Assembly: GCA_026545765.1 (NCBI GenBank)
Contig: CM048839.1
Location: 48,778,677-48,842,676, forward strand
Source: Plantago major
Taxonomy: Eukaryota; Streptophyta; Magnoliopsida; Lamiales; Plantaginaceae
DNA length: 64,000 bases
Direction of reading: 5' to 3'
Part shown: positions 11,050-24,109 of the stretch, piece by piece
How positions within the stretch are numbered: position 1 is the stretch's first letter
How the letters are laid out: each line of letters begins with the position of its first letter
The notes under the pieces: model-generated
The model's input: the letters and a program-made list of their open reading frames with translations, nothing else
The model's database searches: none
Told to the model about the DNA's origin: nothing
Position numbers and translations under genes: made by a program

Positions 11050-11328
11050 ATCCCAACCAATTCCACTTCAACCCCTACCTAGTGTACCCACTCGAAAAAA
11101 AGTCTCATACCCTTTTTCGTCATTTAACCACTCTCCCGTCAACGTTGGCGTCTTGTAGCAGACTCATGACTTCATGAATTCCACTAAGAAGCCTCCAAGA
11201 AATTTCCTGCGCTTTGCCCTTTTGTCCTCCCTTTCCCACTCTCCCCCATAATTTAAATTCATCCATTTCCACCTCCCAACCAAACACATCAACAAACGGA
11301 AACCTCCAACCTCTCTCTCTCTACTCAA

Positions 11329-12117
11329 ATGTCGACTATCAACCACGACCACGACCAGATAGTAGATGAAGAGCCCGGAAGCGGCTACGCCTTAAGCGGC
11401 AAAATAATGCTGAGCGCGATAATCATCCTTTTCGCGGTCGTGCTTTTCATGGTGGGCCTCCACCTCTACGCCAGATGGTACCTCATCCGCCTCCGCCGCC
11501 GCCAGCTCGAGCGCCGCCGCCAGCGCCGCGCAACACGGACACACGTCGTAGTTTACGCCGACAACCACCGCGGCGCGGCCGTGGACAAGGGTCTCGAACC
11601 GGAGGTTCTCAGCTCGCTTCCGGTTTTTCTACACTCGGCCGAACCGGGTGAGCAGCAGGTGAAGGAGTGCGCCGTGTGCTTGTCGGAGTTCGAAGATAAG
11701 GAAATTGTTCGGCTTTTGCCGAAATGCAACCACTCGTTTCATATTGAGTGTATTGACATGTGGTTTCACTCTCATTCTACTTGCCCTTTGTGCCGGTCCA
11801 CTGTTGAACCGGTTGTTAAGGCTGTTGAACCGGTGGCTGATATGTGTGACACGTGTCAGGGGAGTGGAACCGGAAGGAAGGGTGTGGAAGTGAGAATTGA
11901 TGTGCCGCCGAGAAGGGTATTGTTGGAAACCGAGTTGACTCAGTGTTCGCCGACGAGTCGGATGTTGTCGCTTAAAAGGATTCTTAGTCTTGGGATTCGC
12001 TCGCCGATGGGCAGCCGAGTCATGACGCCTTGTGCGGCGGGTACGAGTGGCGGAGCAGCTGAGTTGGATTTGGAGAGTGGACTCAGTGAGTCGACTCGTG
12101 TTTTGACACCGAGATGA
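11329..12117 (+). CDS. ATL-family RING-H2 E3 ubiquitin ligase, intronless, 262 aa
   Basis: ATL proteins are membrane-anchored plant E3 ligases that pass ubiquitin from an E2 to target proteins, many acting in defence or development. One membrane segment lies at residues 26-48 (IMLSAIIILFAVVLFMVGLH), followed by the conserved LYARWYLIR and a basic stretch. A GLD-like box (GLEPEVLSSLPVF, 88-100) precedes the RING-H2 domain with Cys114, Cys117, Cys133, His135, His138, Cys141, Cys152 and Cys155 and the WFHSHSTCPLC signature: all eight ligands are present with ATL spacing. The C-terminus is Ser/Arg-rich and unassigned. It resembles the ATL3/ATL5 subgroup by the LSGKIMLSA-LYARWYL region, from memory of the family. 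The single-exon structure is usual for ATLs. A CT-rich leader (11312-11324) lies just before the ATG; I see no clear TATA box. Confidence 0.95.
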   Translation: MSTINHDHDQIVDEEPGSGYALSGKIMLSAIIILFAVVLFMVGLHLYARWYLIRLRRRQLERRRQRRATRTHVVVYADNHRGAAVDKGLEPEVLSSLPVFLHSAEPGEQQVKECAVCLSEFEDKEIVRLLPKCNHSFHIECIDMWFHSHSTCPLCRSTVEPVVKAVEPVADMCDTCQGSGTGRKGVEVRIDVPPRRVLLETELTQCSPTSRMLSLKRILSLGIRSPMGSRVMTPCAAGTSGGAAELDLESGLSESTRVLTPR

Positions 12118-12154
12118 CGTCAGGGAGGGTGGATGGACTCAGTGAGTCGACTCG
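12079..12154 (+). repeat. 20 bp direct repeat across the ATL stop codon
   Basis: GGACTCAGTGAGTCGACTCG occurs at 12079-12098, inside the last codons, and again at 12135-12154 in the 3' UTR. Each copy contains the palindrome GACTCAGTGAGTC. Between them TGACGTCA overlaps the TGA stop. Confidence 0.85.
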
Positions 12155-12589
12155 GGTAAGAAGGCTTTTGGATCGAGTCTTAAACGACGGCGTTCAGCAC
12201 ACGTGGCAGTAGATAAGGAAACAACAGCCGCAGTTGTGTCAATGTGACTGCAATTTTTTTGTACAAATTAATACTATGGTGGAGATATTATTAATTAAGA
12301 TTTTAGATATTTAATTCGTTCAACATACTTTTTTTAAATCGTTTTCTTTGACTGGTTTTGTATGAAGAAGGTAAAATATAGGACTGCCAATTCATTCAAC
12401 CAGATATTCACTAATTCAGATTCAAAGAATATTCAATCAGTAATACAAATGAAGGTCCCAAGTCCGAACTCATATCGACACCTAACACGACGCATGAATT
12501 ATGCGGAAAATTCGTATAGTGCTACGCATTACCGTGATACCAACATGCGATAGAACCTGCAACATGGCTACCAACTACGGTGATAAATG

Positions 12590-13075
12590 AGCAATTGAAA
12601 ATAGATCATTATCAAAGAATTATGCCATACTCCTTGACCCTCCTAGAAGAGGGACCCACTAGACATCATAAGGAGGCCTACAGCCCTGAGAGTCCGACCT
12701 CACGTCCTTAGAGGCCGGCCTCCAGTCAAATAAAGAACGTCTAACGAATCGTCAGGAAAGCTACACTCTTATGGAAGATGGTACAACCACGTGATCTAAA
12801 CACGACACCACACACCGACACCACGTGTCACATATGGTTGACCAACCTCCAATTAACCGGAGTCTTATCCCTGAACATTTGACTATAAATAGGAGAGAAT
12901 TTACTCCCAATAATCAACAACTTGCAATATTCCACTATCTAAGTTCGTAAGTTCGAGCTACCGCTTGTAGGATCTAACAAACTAGTTGAATCTTAGCCCG
13001 AATTGTCTAAGGCAACCCGGTTCAAAATGGTCTAACTCTTTACCTCTTATTTGCACGTTGATATCAATCAAGATA
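12590..13075 (+). mobile_element. Solo-LTR-like block, family A copy 2
   Basis: Related to 8690-9310, in the same orientation, and diverged. TATA box CTATAAATAGG near 12880, then TTGCAATATTCC, TTGTCTAAGGCAA and GCACGTTGATATCA. No internal domains. Confidence 0.5.
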
Positions 13076-13157
13076 CAAACAATACCACTCACCCTACCTA
13101 AGCTTTTGGATAACAATTTCAAGAACTATTCGACTCATCCGTTTCCCTAAAATTATA

Positions 13158-13399
13158 CTTCATCCGTCTCGTCCCATGTTACCCATTTTGACTTTTTTCG
13201 GTTTTGAACTTTGACTACGAATAAATCTTAAACGGTAAATGTAAAATGTTCAATTAAATTATATTATGATACTTTAAGGACTAAAGTTTCATAATATAAT
13301 TTAATTGAACATTTTACATTTGCGATTTAAGATTAATTTGTAATCAGTTGAACATTCTTAGCGAAAAAAAATCGAATTAAATAACGTAGAACGAAGAAG
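13158..13399. mobile_element. Stowaway-like MITE, 242 bp, diverged
   Basis: TA-flanked ends CTTCATCCGTC and, inverted, CTTCTTCGTTC. Strong internal inverted repeat around TGTAAAATGTTCAATTAAAT and its complement (13240-13325). Confidence 0.65.
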
Positions 13400-14659
13400 T
13401 AAGTACCACATTAGATTGTGTTGTTTAATGAATTTAAATTAGCGGTGGAACTCGAGGAACATGGTTTCACATAGTACAGACCTCATTATAGAAAGAAAAC
13501 AAAACAATTGAAATAGATAGAATGAAGATAAATCCGAAGCCATATAGGACGAAGGAATCTAATGTATGTCGATGGGGCACATAAAAGTGCCTTACGAAGG
13601 TTCCAGGAAATTGGATGGCAAGCCAACTTGTTCTTGCACAAACTGACGTCTATTTCACTTGGTAGATTTTGGTTTGGAGTGTCCCAGTGAACTGATGGTG
13701 ACATTTTGTTTTTCACCCGTTACTTGTGGGATCTACATTTTATTGCTATTCTCAACCTCACAAATAATTTTATACATTACAGTCATCGTGCAGTTTTAGT
13801 TGAAAAGTTAAAGTAATAATAAAAATGTAAAAAATGTGTAATTTTAGCATCAAAATGTGTAATTTAAGTATAAAATTGATATTGTTTATTATTTAGTGTC
13901 ATTTTTTAATAAAGTACGGAGTTCTATGGAACGACTAATAGTGACAAATGTATGAAGTTCAGCGAAACGGGAAGAATAACATTTTGGTTGAGATCACAAA
14001 AATTAGGTATAAATTTCAACCAAGTGGGTTCAACGTCCCATAGACGCAAGAGCAAGTATCTGGAGAGACGGTGTTATAGAAAAACTAAAAAAGACAAACA
14101 AATATTACAGTTATATCAAAAAACATTGTACATGTTTTACTATAAACATCGGTGATATACATTACATAAAAAATGATATAAAATGTTTACTTATAAAACA
14201 TTACTGATATTGTTTAATATATCATACGTAAAACGTTAATCAGATTAATCCGCTTTCCAATTATCTTAATGTCTGGCGTGTCATCGAAACTTTGTAGACG
14301 CAAAAGTGGTCGATGGACTCAATGTACCGTTAAATCCATCAGATGGTACTATGCATTTATTTCGATCAAGATTCAAATAAGTAAGAATGTGTTGTTACAC
14401 ATAACAAACCAGAACCTAAAGCCTCTGCTAGTCTACTTATCAGTCACCAGAGACTCTGTTCCAGTCAATCTTTCAGCAAGTAGCTAAGTCTGACTAATTA
14501 ACTTACACAAACCAACATGTTACAAATTACTACTAATATCAACCACCATCCTTACTTGGATAGCTTTAACTTACACTAGACTAGAATTATGATCTAACTC
14601 CGCAGTGTCATTCAACAAACAATCAACTCTACATTCTTGAGATACATATCATCATTATG
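13400..14659. other. Intergenic, nothing recognised
   Basis: AT-rich DNA between the MITE and the CAP-H2 stop codon. Short frames are present, none with a recognisable domain. Confidence 0.45.
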
Positions 14660-17600
14660 TCATCCAGCAAGATGCAGGTCCAGAGGATCCATCGCTCTGG
14701 ATTTCCGTCTCTTCTTCCCGTTAGAAATTGATTTTTCTCCACTTGCTTTTCTCAATGAGAACCTGCAACTCGACCTAGAACCTGGTGTTGATGAAGAATA
14801 AACTGGGGGGCTGTTTTCTTTTTCCTTGACCTTCTTAGCGTTTTTTTTCGTTATTGGGGATCTGGACCTCTTTCTTGAAGACCGAAGCAATATCCCCTTT
14901 TTCCTCTCATTCTTAAGTAGCCGGACCTGGAATGGATTCACATTTGTGTAGCAAACTGATGTACCATTCTTACTGTTTTTCATCAGTTCAACATCTCCAT
15001 TGTTCACCTGCACCAGAAATATGAAAACTTATAACCTAACATCTGTTCCCTGCCAGCCCAGTTTTTAAGTTTTACATTAACTGCACCAAGAACCATACTT
15101 TACAAACGCTATTCCACAGTGAAATTAGAATAATGACTTGGCAAGTTTTTTTTTTTTTGTTTATTTATTTATAAATAATATATCTGTTTCCTGAGACACT
15201 AGCACCTTCAACAAGCCGCAAACCATAACTGAGCTACAAACTATAAAGAAATTCCATATCCAGAATGGAAGTATTACCAATTGTAGAAGAGCAGAAAAAG
15301 TCCTAGCAACATCATGCTTCTGTTGACCCCTTACAACATCTCCAAAAGACAATGGGTTTCCAACATCGCCTTCTGAAGATAGCTTTTCCAGAACTCTTTC
15401 ACCATATTTGTGAATGTCGAATGGGGGACGTGCATCCTGTCACAAATGAGCATCATTACACAGAAGTAAGGTGATAGCTCAATTCTTTGGCACTAAGAAG
15501 GGGAAAACACATCACTTGTGGAAGTAAAAAACGAGATTACACACTTGTTCATCCAAGTTTTGCTCAATTCTCTGTTTCCATGTCGAGACTCGTGTAGCCA
15601 ATTCAGTTTGTTTTTCCGTTTCCGCAAAAGTAGCAAGAAGGGAATCCTACAAAGAAATAGTTGCAAGCATGTAAGATATCAGCAAATTTTGAGATACTCA
15701 CATAGATTTGGTCATTGTGTTCTTGTATTCAGCAATTTTAAGTTTTAACCTGTGTCATAATTTACAACTCAGATCAACCACAATATCTGCAAGTTATATT
15801 CTTACCAAGTGAGACCTGCAAAGGTCTTCAAGGCTAGCATGATCATCTGGATCTTCAAATGTATCATTGTGCTGTACAAGGGAAGACTAGTTAAAGGCTT
15901 GTGAGGGCATTTCAAAAATTTTCGCAATTTCTTAATGCAGTAATACAACCAGTCTAACCATTTCTTGGTATGGAGGTCCATCATTATTATTGATATGATC
16001 GTCTGGCATGTAGGTATCTCTTGGTCCAACATCTGAATCCCCACTTTCATACCCATTATCTTCATTATTATCAGCACCGCTAGGGAAGGCATCGTTGGTT
16101 TGCACCTCTTGCACGAAGAGAGATTGTCGTAGCTGTAAAATGTAAATTCAGTTTAGTCTCTGACAAATAGATTTGAATTACACACATTGCCATGCAATTA
16201 AGAACCTTTTCATAAATTGTATGAGGCTGTGAATTGCCATCTCTTCCTGAGATACCAGACCTTGCTTCCCAAATTTCACGTAATTCCTTGCTTATAGGGC
16301 CCTCAGGCTTCGCAAGAGGAAATTCACTGGTTAAATATCGCATTGGTTTGGATCCAACTTCGACTCTTTTAGTTGATTTCACTGCATTAGGAGAAAAATT
16401 GTGATAAGAAGGCCTTAAATTAGTAATACTAACTGAAAAAAGATTGGAAACACTAAAGGACAATAAAATAACCTACTCCTTTTGTAAGGCTTGACTCGCA
16501 GGTTCCCTGGTTCATGTGGATTAAGTGGTTTCCAAGGATCATCTTCTTCATCATCAGAGCTATCCACATCTCTTGGTCCTGAAAATTCATCTTCCACTGG
16601 CAGCCCAGAACTGCCTTCAGGGAAATCATATGCATTGGGAGGAGAGCCCATGTTACATTTATCTTCAAATCCATGATTAACAAATGGTGATTGAGTTACA
16701 TTCGCATCCAGTTTCTTCCCACTTGGCAACTTATTTGGAGTTGGCCCAGACCGTCTTGATGGTGACAGAAAACTTTTGCGGCTTTTTGAAGCTACTGAGC
16801 TGCCTCTACCAAAATGTGATGGCCCTTTGCTAGTATCACAAACAAGAAACTCATCAACTGCAGCAGCTTCAGAAGAGTCGAGCAGAATGAAATCCCGGTA
16901 AAGATCATTTGTTGCAAGCTGGCAACACAAAAGAATAGAAAGGTCAGGACAAGCACAAATCATCCACAATGTCACAAGTGGCACTGTAACTAAAGTTACA
17001 GGTTAAAAGAAGAAAAAGAAAGAGATAAAGAGATTAGTGTTAATATACCAAATAAGACTCCAGCTCCCCAGCGTCGCCGCCAGCATCTAAGCACTCACCT
17101 TCAAGCACGACAAGATTTGCTGGGGGCCTTGAAAAGTGACAGGATAGTGTATCTCCAGAATTCAGATCATCAAGCAAATTCTTCGGTTCAACTAGAACAC
17201 AGATGAAAATAAAGCATTTAGTTCGTTCTTGATACAAACACTACCAAGTACTAATAGTAAACCCTACATACCAGGAATGTCATCTGAAACCATAAACGGG
17301 ACATCCTCCCCAAGTTTTGCTTTTCTACCACTACTTGATTCTGGCTGATCAGATGTACTTGGAATTTCATCTTCTTGGCTACAAGAACATGGATATGAAA
17401 CTGGACGATTAACATGTATCATAGTTGAATATCAGTCAGACATACCATGACGTAAAATGGTCCCCTCATCACATTCCCAGTAGATTTTGACATATGCATC
17501 ATAGTTTGAAGCAGTATCCACTTCATAAAAGAGACATGTAACCAAGATAGTAAATCCACTTTGTTCACGAGGTAGCAGTATGGTGTCTTGTAGACGTATA

Positions 17601-20600
17601 CTGTAGAATTCGTGTATAACGGATTGATGTTTATACTACAATATACTAGGAACCCCAAGGATGGCCTAGTTGATTAAAGAGGGGACGGCTTCCCATTGGC
17701 TTGGGTTCAATCACCACAGGGAGAATTTGTCTCTATTGTTGTGTAGTCTGAGCCAGTGGCACCAGTTTGATAGTGCGGTTTAGGTGGCTTATGTGTATTC
17801 CAAATGTAAAGGGGAGAGAGTAGAAGTATGCTTGGTCACATGGAAGGAGAAAATTGTAATAGGAACCAGATCCGTATGATCAATCTAATTAATAAAATAT
17901 TTCAGGCTGGTCATACTTGTATATAATCCCTTGGATTTTATACGTATTCCATTTTTGGTCCGTCCCACCAATTGCATATGTTTCCTTATTTGGTATGTTT
18001 CAACTCATTTACTAACATAACGGAATGGAGGGAGTAGCACATAAGCACACAAAGAGGTGCAATTTTTGTATTTCTATAGAACCCACAAAGAAGATATTTA
18101 TCAACTAAGGCCAGAATAGTTGTTGTATTGGGGAGCGACGTACACCTGAAATATAACCGGGAAGACTTCATGGTTTAACTATTCATGTTATTATCAGAGC
18201 ATAATGTTGAGATTACATGCTTAGAAACTTTCACTTCATATGCAAGAATTAGGAACAAAACCAGCTGATAGAATCTACACTACTTGATCTCTCATTTATT
18301 AGTATAACTCTATTGTTTTGTATATTATGAAGTAGTATAATCTCAACTGAAAATATAGAATACATAACCATAATATCATATGGTAAATAACAGACCAAAT
18401 TGACCCAGTTAAGATGATTGAGCAAATTTTGCTTCGAATTATGTTGAAAGCTGCAACTGCTTATGGATTATAAATTCAGCTTCACTTCTTCTACAAGCTT
18501 ACTGAACCTTCGTAATTTGTTGAATCTTTATAGTTTCTACAAATCACATCATTTCAAGTAAAACAGAAATAGGACGCCCGCACTTTGGACAGCCATTTAG
18601 AGACATAATCTTATTTTTCGTAGAAAGTAATGCAGAAAACAAGTTACAGAGCAAGACGGGAAAGTAACTCCCAAACTACATAGGTCAAACGATCAGGCCA
18701 TATATTCATTCTCTCTCAAAAGGGAAATACAAATCTGACATCATTGAAAAATTAAAGAATAATTAAAGAATAAAATCTGTCACGAATTGATATACTAGAA
18801 TGTGGGCGAACAATTTGGAAAGATAAATAATCAAACTGATGGAACCCAAAAACTCACATAGCATCAAGAATCAAGATTGCTACAAAGTCTCCAAGATATC
18901 CTACTTATCCTGTTATCCACAATAACCAATACAATCATAACAGAAAAGGCAAAGCACAAATCACCAATAAGGCTACTAGCACACTAGTACTAACCTGGCA
19001 TGGTCAATCAATCGACTAGATCACTAGCCATCGATTACGTAAGCAAGCTTATGGACTCGCAAAGGCACCTAACCCTTAACAAACTACCGTGGCATCCTTA
19101 CAATACCCTTCGAGACTTCTTACGGAGCCATAAGGCCACCTCTAGCCTAAAATAACGACTGTGGTCTCCTTACGGGTACTCTCTAACGTTTATACGTCTT
19201 TTCTCAATATATTATTCGCATTCGTAAAATGAAAAGGGTGACATCATATTTCTAAGTAAACAGTGCAGCCTTAATCTAACTTAACGGGCTAAGCCAACCT
19301 AATAGAATATTCAAGAAAATACCCACAGGTCATGGATCACGGGCTAAAACCTAACAAAATAACCTACTAATCCAAATAACAAAACATAATAAACGTTACA
19401 TAATAATACATAATAAAGATGAGATGACGTCAAGTTCCATCGGAAACAAAGGCTTATCTCTTTCCTTCAAACCAGATGAACAAACTTAGCAATTACTCCC
19501 TCCATTTCAGAGAAAGTGTTACATTTTGACTTTGACCGGTCAACTGTCTTCGAGTTTGACCACAAATTACTCATAAACGATAATAGTAAATAATTTAATA
19601 AAATCATATAATAAAAATTTAATTACTAAATTTTCATTATATAATTTTAATAATTTATTTATTAATATCGTTTAAGAGTAAATTGTGGTCAAACGCGGAG
19701 ACAGTTGACCGCAGAATAGTAAAATGTAACAATTTTTCTGAAATGGAGGGAGTAATTCCTAAGTTTAACTCAGAGTTGAAGAAAAAGGAAAAGTAATATA
19801 CACAAGGAGTCGAGGAGCTCATATCCATCACAAAGTGTCACACAACAACTGTAAAGACGATAATTTTTCCCTGCCTCAATGGATTCCAAGATGAAACCAT
19901 ATAATTATAATCCTTACACAGATATTAATGTTCGGGTATGAAGTTATGAACCACCAGGGTACTCCACAATGATGGACATTAAATACTCCAGCCACCACAT
20001 TTTGAACTAAATATGAGCATACAATTCTCATAAAAAAGAACATGTCTAGGAAAGCCTGCATTCCAAAGAACAGAGGGAGTAAAGGCAGCAAACGTGTTCC
20101 TAAACATTTTTCACAGGCATTGAAACTTTGTTCAGGGCAGACATATATGTATAATACAAGCAAAAGATGAACTTATTAACTTAAGTAAAATTCTCATAAA
20201 ACAACATCCAACCTAAACAAAACAAAGAAAATGATAGGTGAAAAATCAAACCTTTTCTGCGAAATGAAGTCGAAAGCATGTAGAACGAGTGAATACAAAT
20301 ACTCAACCTTCCTACTGTACACCTGGACGGAGCCTTGTAGCAATAATGCAGCTACAAACGACACCATATTCAAAAAAATTACTTCCAACGGTCAAAAATC
20401 AGGAAACCGAAATTACTCCAAGAAAGAATGCAATTTTACCTTCAGCAAAGTTCACTGAGAGGTTTTCATCGGTCCCAGAAATGTCGCCCGTGCAAATCTT
20501 GAGCAAGTATTCTTCCAAATTCTTGGCCAAATCTATAGTCCAATTCACATCGAGATCCCTATGAGGCTGAACTGACTGAATGAACCTTCCAGAGGAAGAC

Positions 20601-20626
20601 TCTGGGTTCTCGGAATCGTTATTCAT
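14660..20626 (-). CDS. CAPH2: Condensin-2 complex subunit H2 (CAP-H2), complete, 11 exons, 667 aa
   Basis: CAP-H2 is the kleisin of condensin II and links the SMC2/SMC4 heads to CAP-D3 and CAP-G2 for chromosome compaction. Exons on the minus strand: 20626-20440, 20351-20252, 17378-17272, 17191-17049, 16918-16477, 16381-16206, 16132-15959, 15871-15806, 15646-15545, 15436-15278 and 15007-14660. All junctions keep phase and sum to 2004 bp. The N-terminal kleisin segment is clear: [20 protein letters not shown], then [36 protein letters not shown]. Next come [16 protein letters not shown] and [18 protein letters not shown], an acidic middle with [19 protein letters not shown], and a winged-helix-like region ([36 protein letters not shown]). 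The C-terminal tail is Lys/Arg-rich. Length is close to the Arabidopsis protein as I recall it. The join of exons 2 and 3 across a 2.9 kb intron is the least certain; a short extra exon could be missed. Confidence 0.92.
17655..17859 (+). mobile_element. tRNA-derived SINE-like insertion in CAP-H2 intron 2
   Basis: The 8 bp repeats TAGGAACC (17647-17654 and 17860-17867) enclose 205 bp with an A-box-like GGCCTAGTTGATTAAAG and a B-box-like GGGTTCAATCACC 28 bp later. The end, GAAAATTGTAA, has no poly-A. Confidence 0.55.
19496..19752. mobile_element. Stowaway-like MITE, 257 bp, in CAP-H2 intron 2
   Basis: Ends CTCCCTCCATTTCAGA at both termini in inverse order, TA duplications at 19494-19495 and 19753-19754, and a long AT-rich internal hairpin. 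Confidence 0.85.
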
Positions 20627-20917
20627 TCTTCCAACATCTAATGATTTCCATCAAACCCTAAAATACAAGAAAAAATGAATTGGGGCTTTTGACGAGTAGG
20701 GATTACCAAAAAATTGGGGATTTTGACGGGTAAGGTTAAAGATGAAATTCATAAACAATTGAATCAATATGTAGATGTAAATATCAGTATCTGCAGATTA
20801 ATGGAGCTAGTGAATCACTATCCAGTTCCAATAATGGGTTCTGTGACTGTGTGTTTATGTGTGTGAGAGAGAGAGAGTGAGAACGAAAGGTGTTTTCGAA
20901 AATATTTCGTAAATTGT

Positions 20918-20925
20918 TTTCCCGC
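20918..20925 (+). promoter_or_regulatory. E2F-type site upstream of CAP-H2
   Basis: TTTCCCGC matches the E2F consensus TTTSSCGC exactly. It lies 292 bp before the CAP-H2 ATG, beyond a GA-repeat at about 20863-20880 that probably belongs to the leader. Condensin genes are expected to be cell-cycle regulated, so the site is plausible; function is inferred. Confidence 0.55.
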
Positions 20926-23257
20926 TCAGGTATTGATATTCAGCTAAGACTTCAGTTGGGCCTCTATTAGATTTTGAAGCTGAAATGAATTGGTCATAAG
21001 CCCATAAAAAGTATTGACAAATTGGGCTCAGCATAAATGAAGTCTACCCTCCAATTCTCAAAACATAGATATTTTGACTTGTCAAAGTCTACTAATCCAC
21101 CATTAGTGCTGTCCGGTATCTAGTTGAAAATTTTTTTATATAAAAAACCACCTAATTTTATTGTATTTCTTCACTCTATTTATACTGCATACATTGAATC
21201 TTTTCAGCGTAGATATACAATGAAATGTTGTATATCACTGAATATACAGTAAAATTGGCATTTTTTTGTTTGATTTGGTTTACTAGGTCCATTAATTTGG
21301 TGATTCATGGGTATAATTGGTCGTCGGATGTAATTTTCCCATGAAAATTAGTGGGCCTCCTAGTTTTGTTAGAATAAATTTTGCGGGAGGCGGATTATAA
21401 GAAAAGGAATTTACATTGATCTATATACTATAGTTACGAGGATCTTATTGACGTGGATGGTAACAATCCGAGTCACTATAAAAACAACGATTAAACAAGC
21501 ATGCATGTCTATTTAGTCATTTTCCATCTAAAAACGTAAAAGCCTAAAACGAATTAGGATTTTCAACTCTAAAAGTTAACAACGCAAAAACTCATAGAAA
21601 TACTAGAGAAAATCGTAGGAAAATCATCTTCTTTCCACAAAATCAAGCAAAAAATCCATTAGAAAAAACTAACTGGAATAGAGATGAAAAATTCCAGACT
21701 TGGATAACTGGGCCCATAAGCTCGGGCCTAACTTTCAAGATCATAGGCATGGGGCCGCATGAAAAGTTGGTAGAGGGAGGAGTTCACTTGTGAAAACTTA
21801 CATTTAATAACAAAAAATTATGTGAGAGACCATATACATTTAATCTAAGGGCAGATTACATTTGATCTCCATGGAATTGACCGTTATTACATACGAGTCC
21901 CTACGTTTTTTTAATAACAAATTAATCCCTACCATACATATATACTCCAAATACACATTGGTCCAACATACAACTCTAGTTAATATCCATGCTGGCATAT
22001 TTTTAATGACATGAAAATGGAACAAAATGAATCTTCGCTTTTCTTTGTTTATTTCTCCTATTCTTTTAAGGCAAATCACATGATAAGTCCCTAGACTTTC
22101 TGAGTTTCTAAAATCACCTTCGAACTTTCTAAAAGTTCAATTTAGTCCATGTAATTTTTCTTATTTTACAATTAGGCCTGTCAAATTCTCAAATACACGG
22201 TTTTGAAGTTTTGGAAAACTTCAAATAGGTCCATGTAACTTGAATTGAGTTTCCAACACTCAATTATCCATATACTAAGCCAGACCACCATCTCCATCCT
22301 TGATTCAAGATCAAACCCAAACCAGTTTACTGTTCGAACAAGCAAGAACATTAAACTCAGTAACCCAGATTCGCCATGCGCATCGACGAACCAACAATTG
22401 GAAGAACCAGAAACCCATCAACGTCTTGGAGATGTTATGTCCGGCCTTCGTCGTCTTCTTTAGCCAGAAATTGCAACTTTGAGAGTGATGCAAGTGGATC
22501 AATTTCGACTGGGTTAGTTAACCTGTTGTTAATTAGTGAGAACCGAAATGTGTACGTTTGGCAAATTTTTTTGCAAATAATTAAACACAATAAGAATCAG
22601 TCAAGTTCAAATTCCTCTTTAAGACCGAAATTCCATTTCTTTCAAAAACTAAGAAAGAACAAATACCAAACATCCTAGTTCCGAATTGATTCGGATAATC
22701 CTGTTATTGTTGAGCAACAAAGTTCCCAACCTATTCACGTGAGAAAAGTTCTCCAGCTTCACAATCTCATTATCAAACAAATCAATAATATCGAATTGGT
22801 CCTACACAAACAAAAATTTCAGAAAAGGTTGCGGTTTTCTCAAATTGGAAGAACCAGATCTCCGACCTTCATCGTCCTCTCATATCGGATCAAGTATGGA
22901 GGATGAGCAAAAGAAGAAGACTGCTATGGATTTGTTTGAACATTATCTCTAGTTTAAGCAAGAAGTAGAGAACGAAAACAATGACAAAAGGTCATGTAAT
23001 GATTTTATATTGAAAATTACAATAATAAAGTGGGAAATTATTCCATAGACCTGGTCTATAAATAAGTTCTAGGCCTTAAAATTATTCTCTAAGTCATTTG
23101 GATTTTTTTCAACCAAATGGTTTACCAACTTACTCATAGACCCGGTTTATGTTAGAATTTCCAAGTGAACCAAATAAGAAATAAGAAGAAAGGTATTTCC
23201 ACACCAAACAACAAATATCCACGTGGATATTGTTAAAATCGCTCGTCAATGAGAAAA
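20926..23257. other. Intergenic, no gene recognised
   Basis: AT-rich. Short frames near 22245-22680 show no domain. 22080-22230 resembles decayed non-coding repeat DNA. AATTGGAAGAACCAGA recurs at about 22398 and 22840, hinting at an old local duplication. Confidence 0.4.
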
Positions 23258-24109
23258 GGGTGAATTACTATAGGTGCCCCTGATAAAGTTCGTAATAACA
23301 CTTTGATTTCTTTGATTTGAACAATAACATATTAGTTTAAAATGTTATTTTTCCGTTGATCGACCATAAAATGCTTTTCCACGGGAATATCATTTTAGAT
23401 TTTGCACATCAACTCCTGTCAATTATATAAAATTGCATAATTGACCCAACATAATTTTACTCTTTCATTTTCATCTTCTTCTTCATCAAACATTTTATCT
23501 TTAACTATTCTTCATCTTCTTCCTCATCAAAACATATTATTTTCCTATTCTAAAACCTCAACAAGAAACCGATATGTTGAGTTCTTCATTAAAAAAAGTT
23601 GTCGAGTTTCCTATTTCTTCTTCCTATTTAACCCTAAATCCTAATTTTAATTTTTTTTCATTTTTTTTACTTCACCATTTGTAGCTAAAAATCTCCATGG
23701 TGGAGCTTGGAGCCCGATTCAGGCTCAATTCGTGAGCTCCATTTTGTGGAGCAGAATATCTCCACTATTGGAGCTTGAAACTCCATTAATGGAGTTGTCC
23801 GAGCTCCACAAGATGGAGCTTAAACAACTCAAGTTCCATAAAAATGGTGCTTGAAACGCCATTAAAGTAGCTTTAATAGGGAAATAAAAAAAAATTATAA
23901 AGTAGAAGAAGAGAAGGTATAATTGCAAAGGAAAAACAATTTTCCACAATATCCACCTCACTAATTAGCTAACACGTAGGATTGTCCCATTGACGTTTGG
24001 TGCAAAATGTTATTGATTTATAAATTATGTCCTATATTGTTATTGTTGAAAACGGATGGACCAAAGTGTGGAAGCCTTGTTTAATGGGGGTATTTGGTGT
24101 AATTTTCCC
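23258..24109. mobile_element. Mutator-like non-autonomous element, 852 bp
   Basis: A perfect 9 bp target duplication ATGAGAAAA (23249-23257 and 24110-24118) flanks ends GGGTGAATTAC...GCCCCTGATAAA and, inverted, GGGAAAATTACACC...CCCCCATTAAA. The interior (23690-23880) is a dense set of short palindromes built on TGGAGCTT and AAGCTCCA around CCATGG. No transposase. Confidence 0.8.

Noticed and set aside
8690..13075. ATL gene as cargo captured between two LTRs of one element
   Set aside because: The two blocks are strongly diverged and no retrotransposon internal sequence, primer site or polypurine tract joins them.
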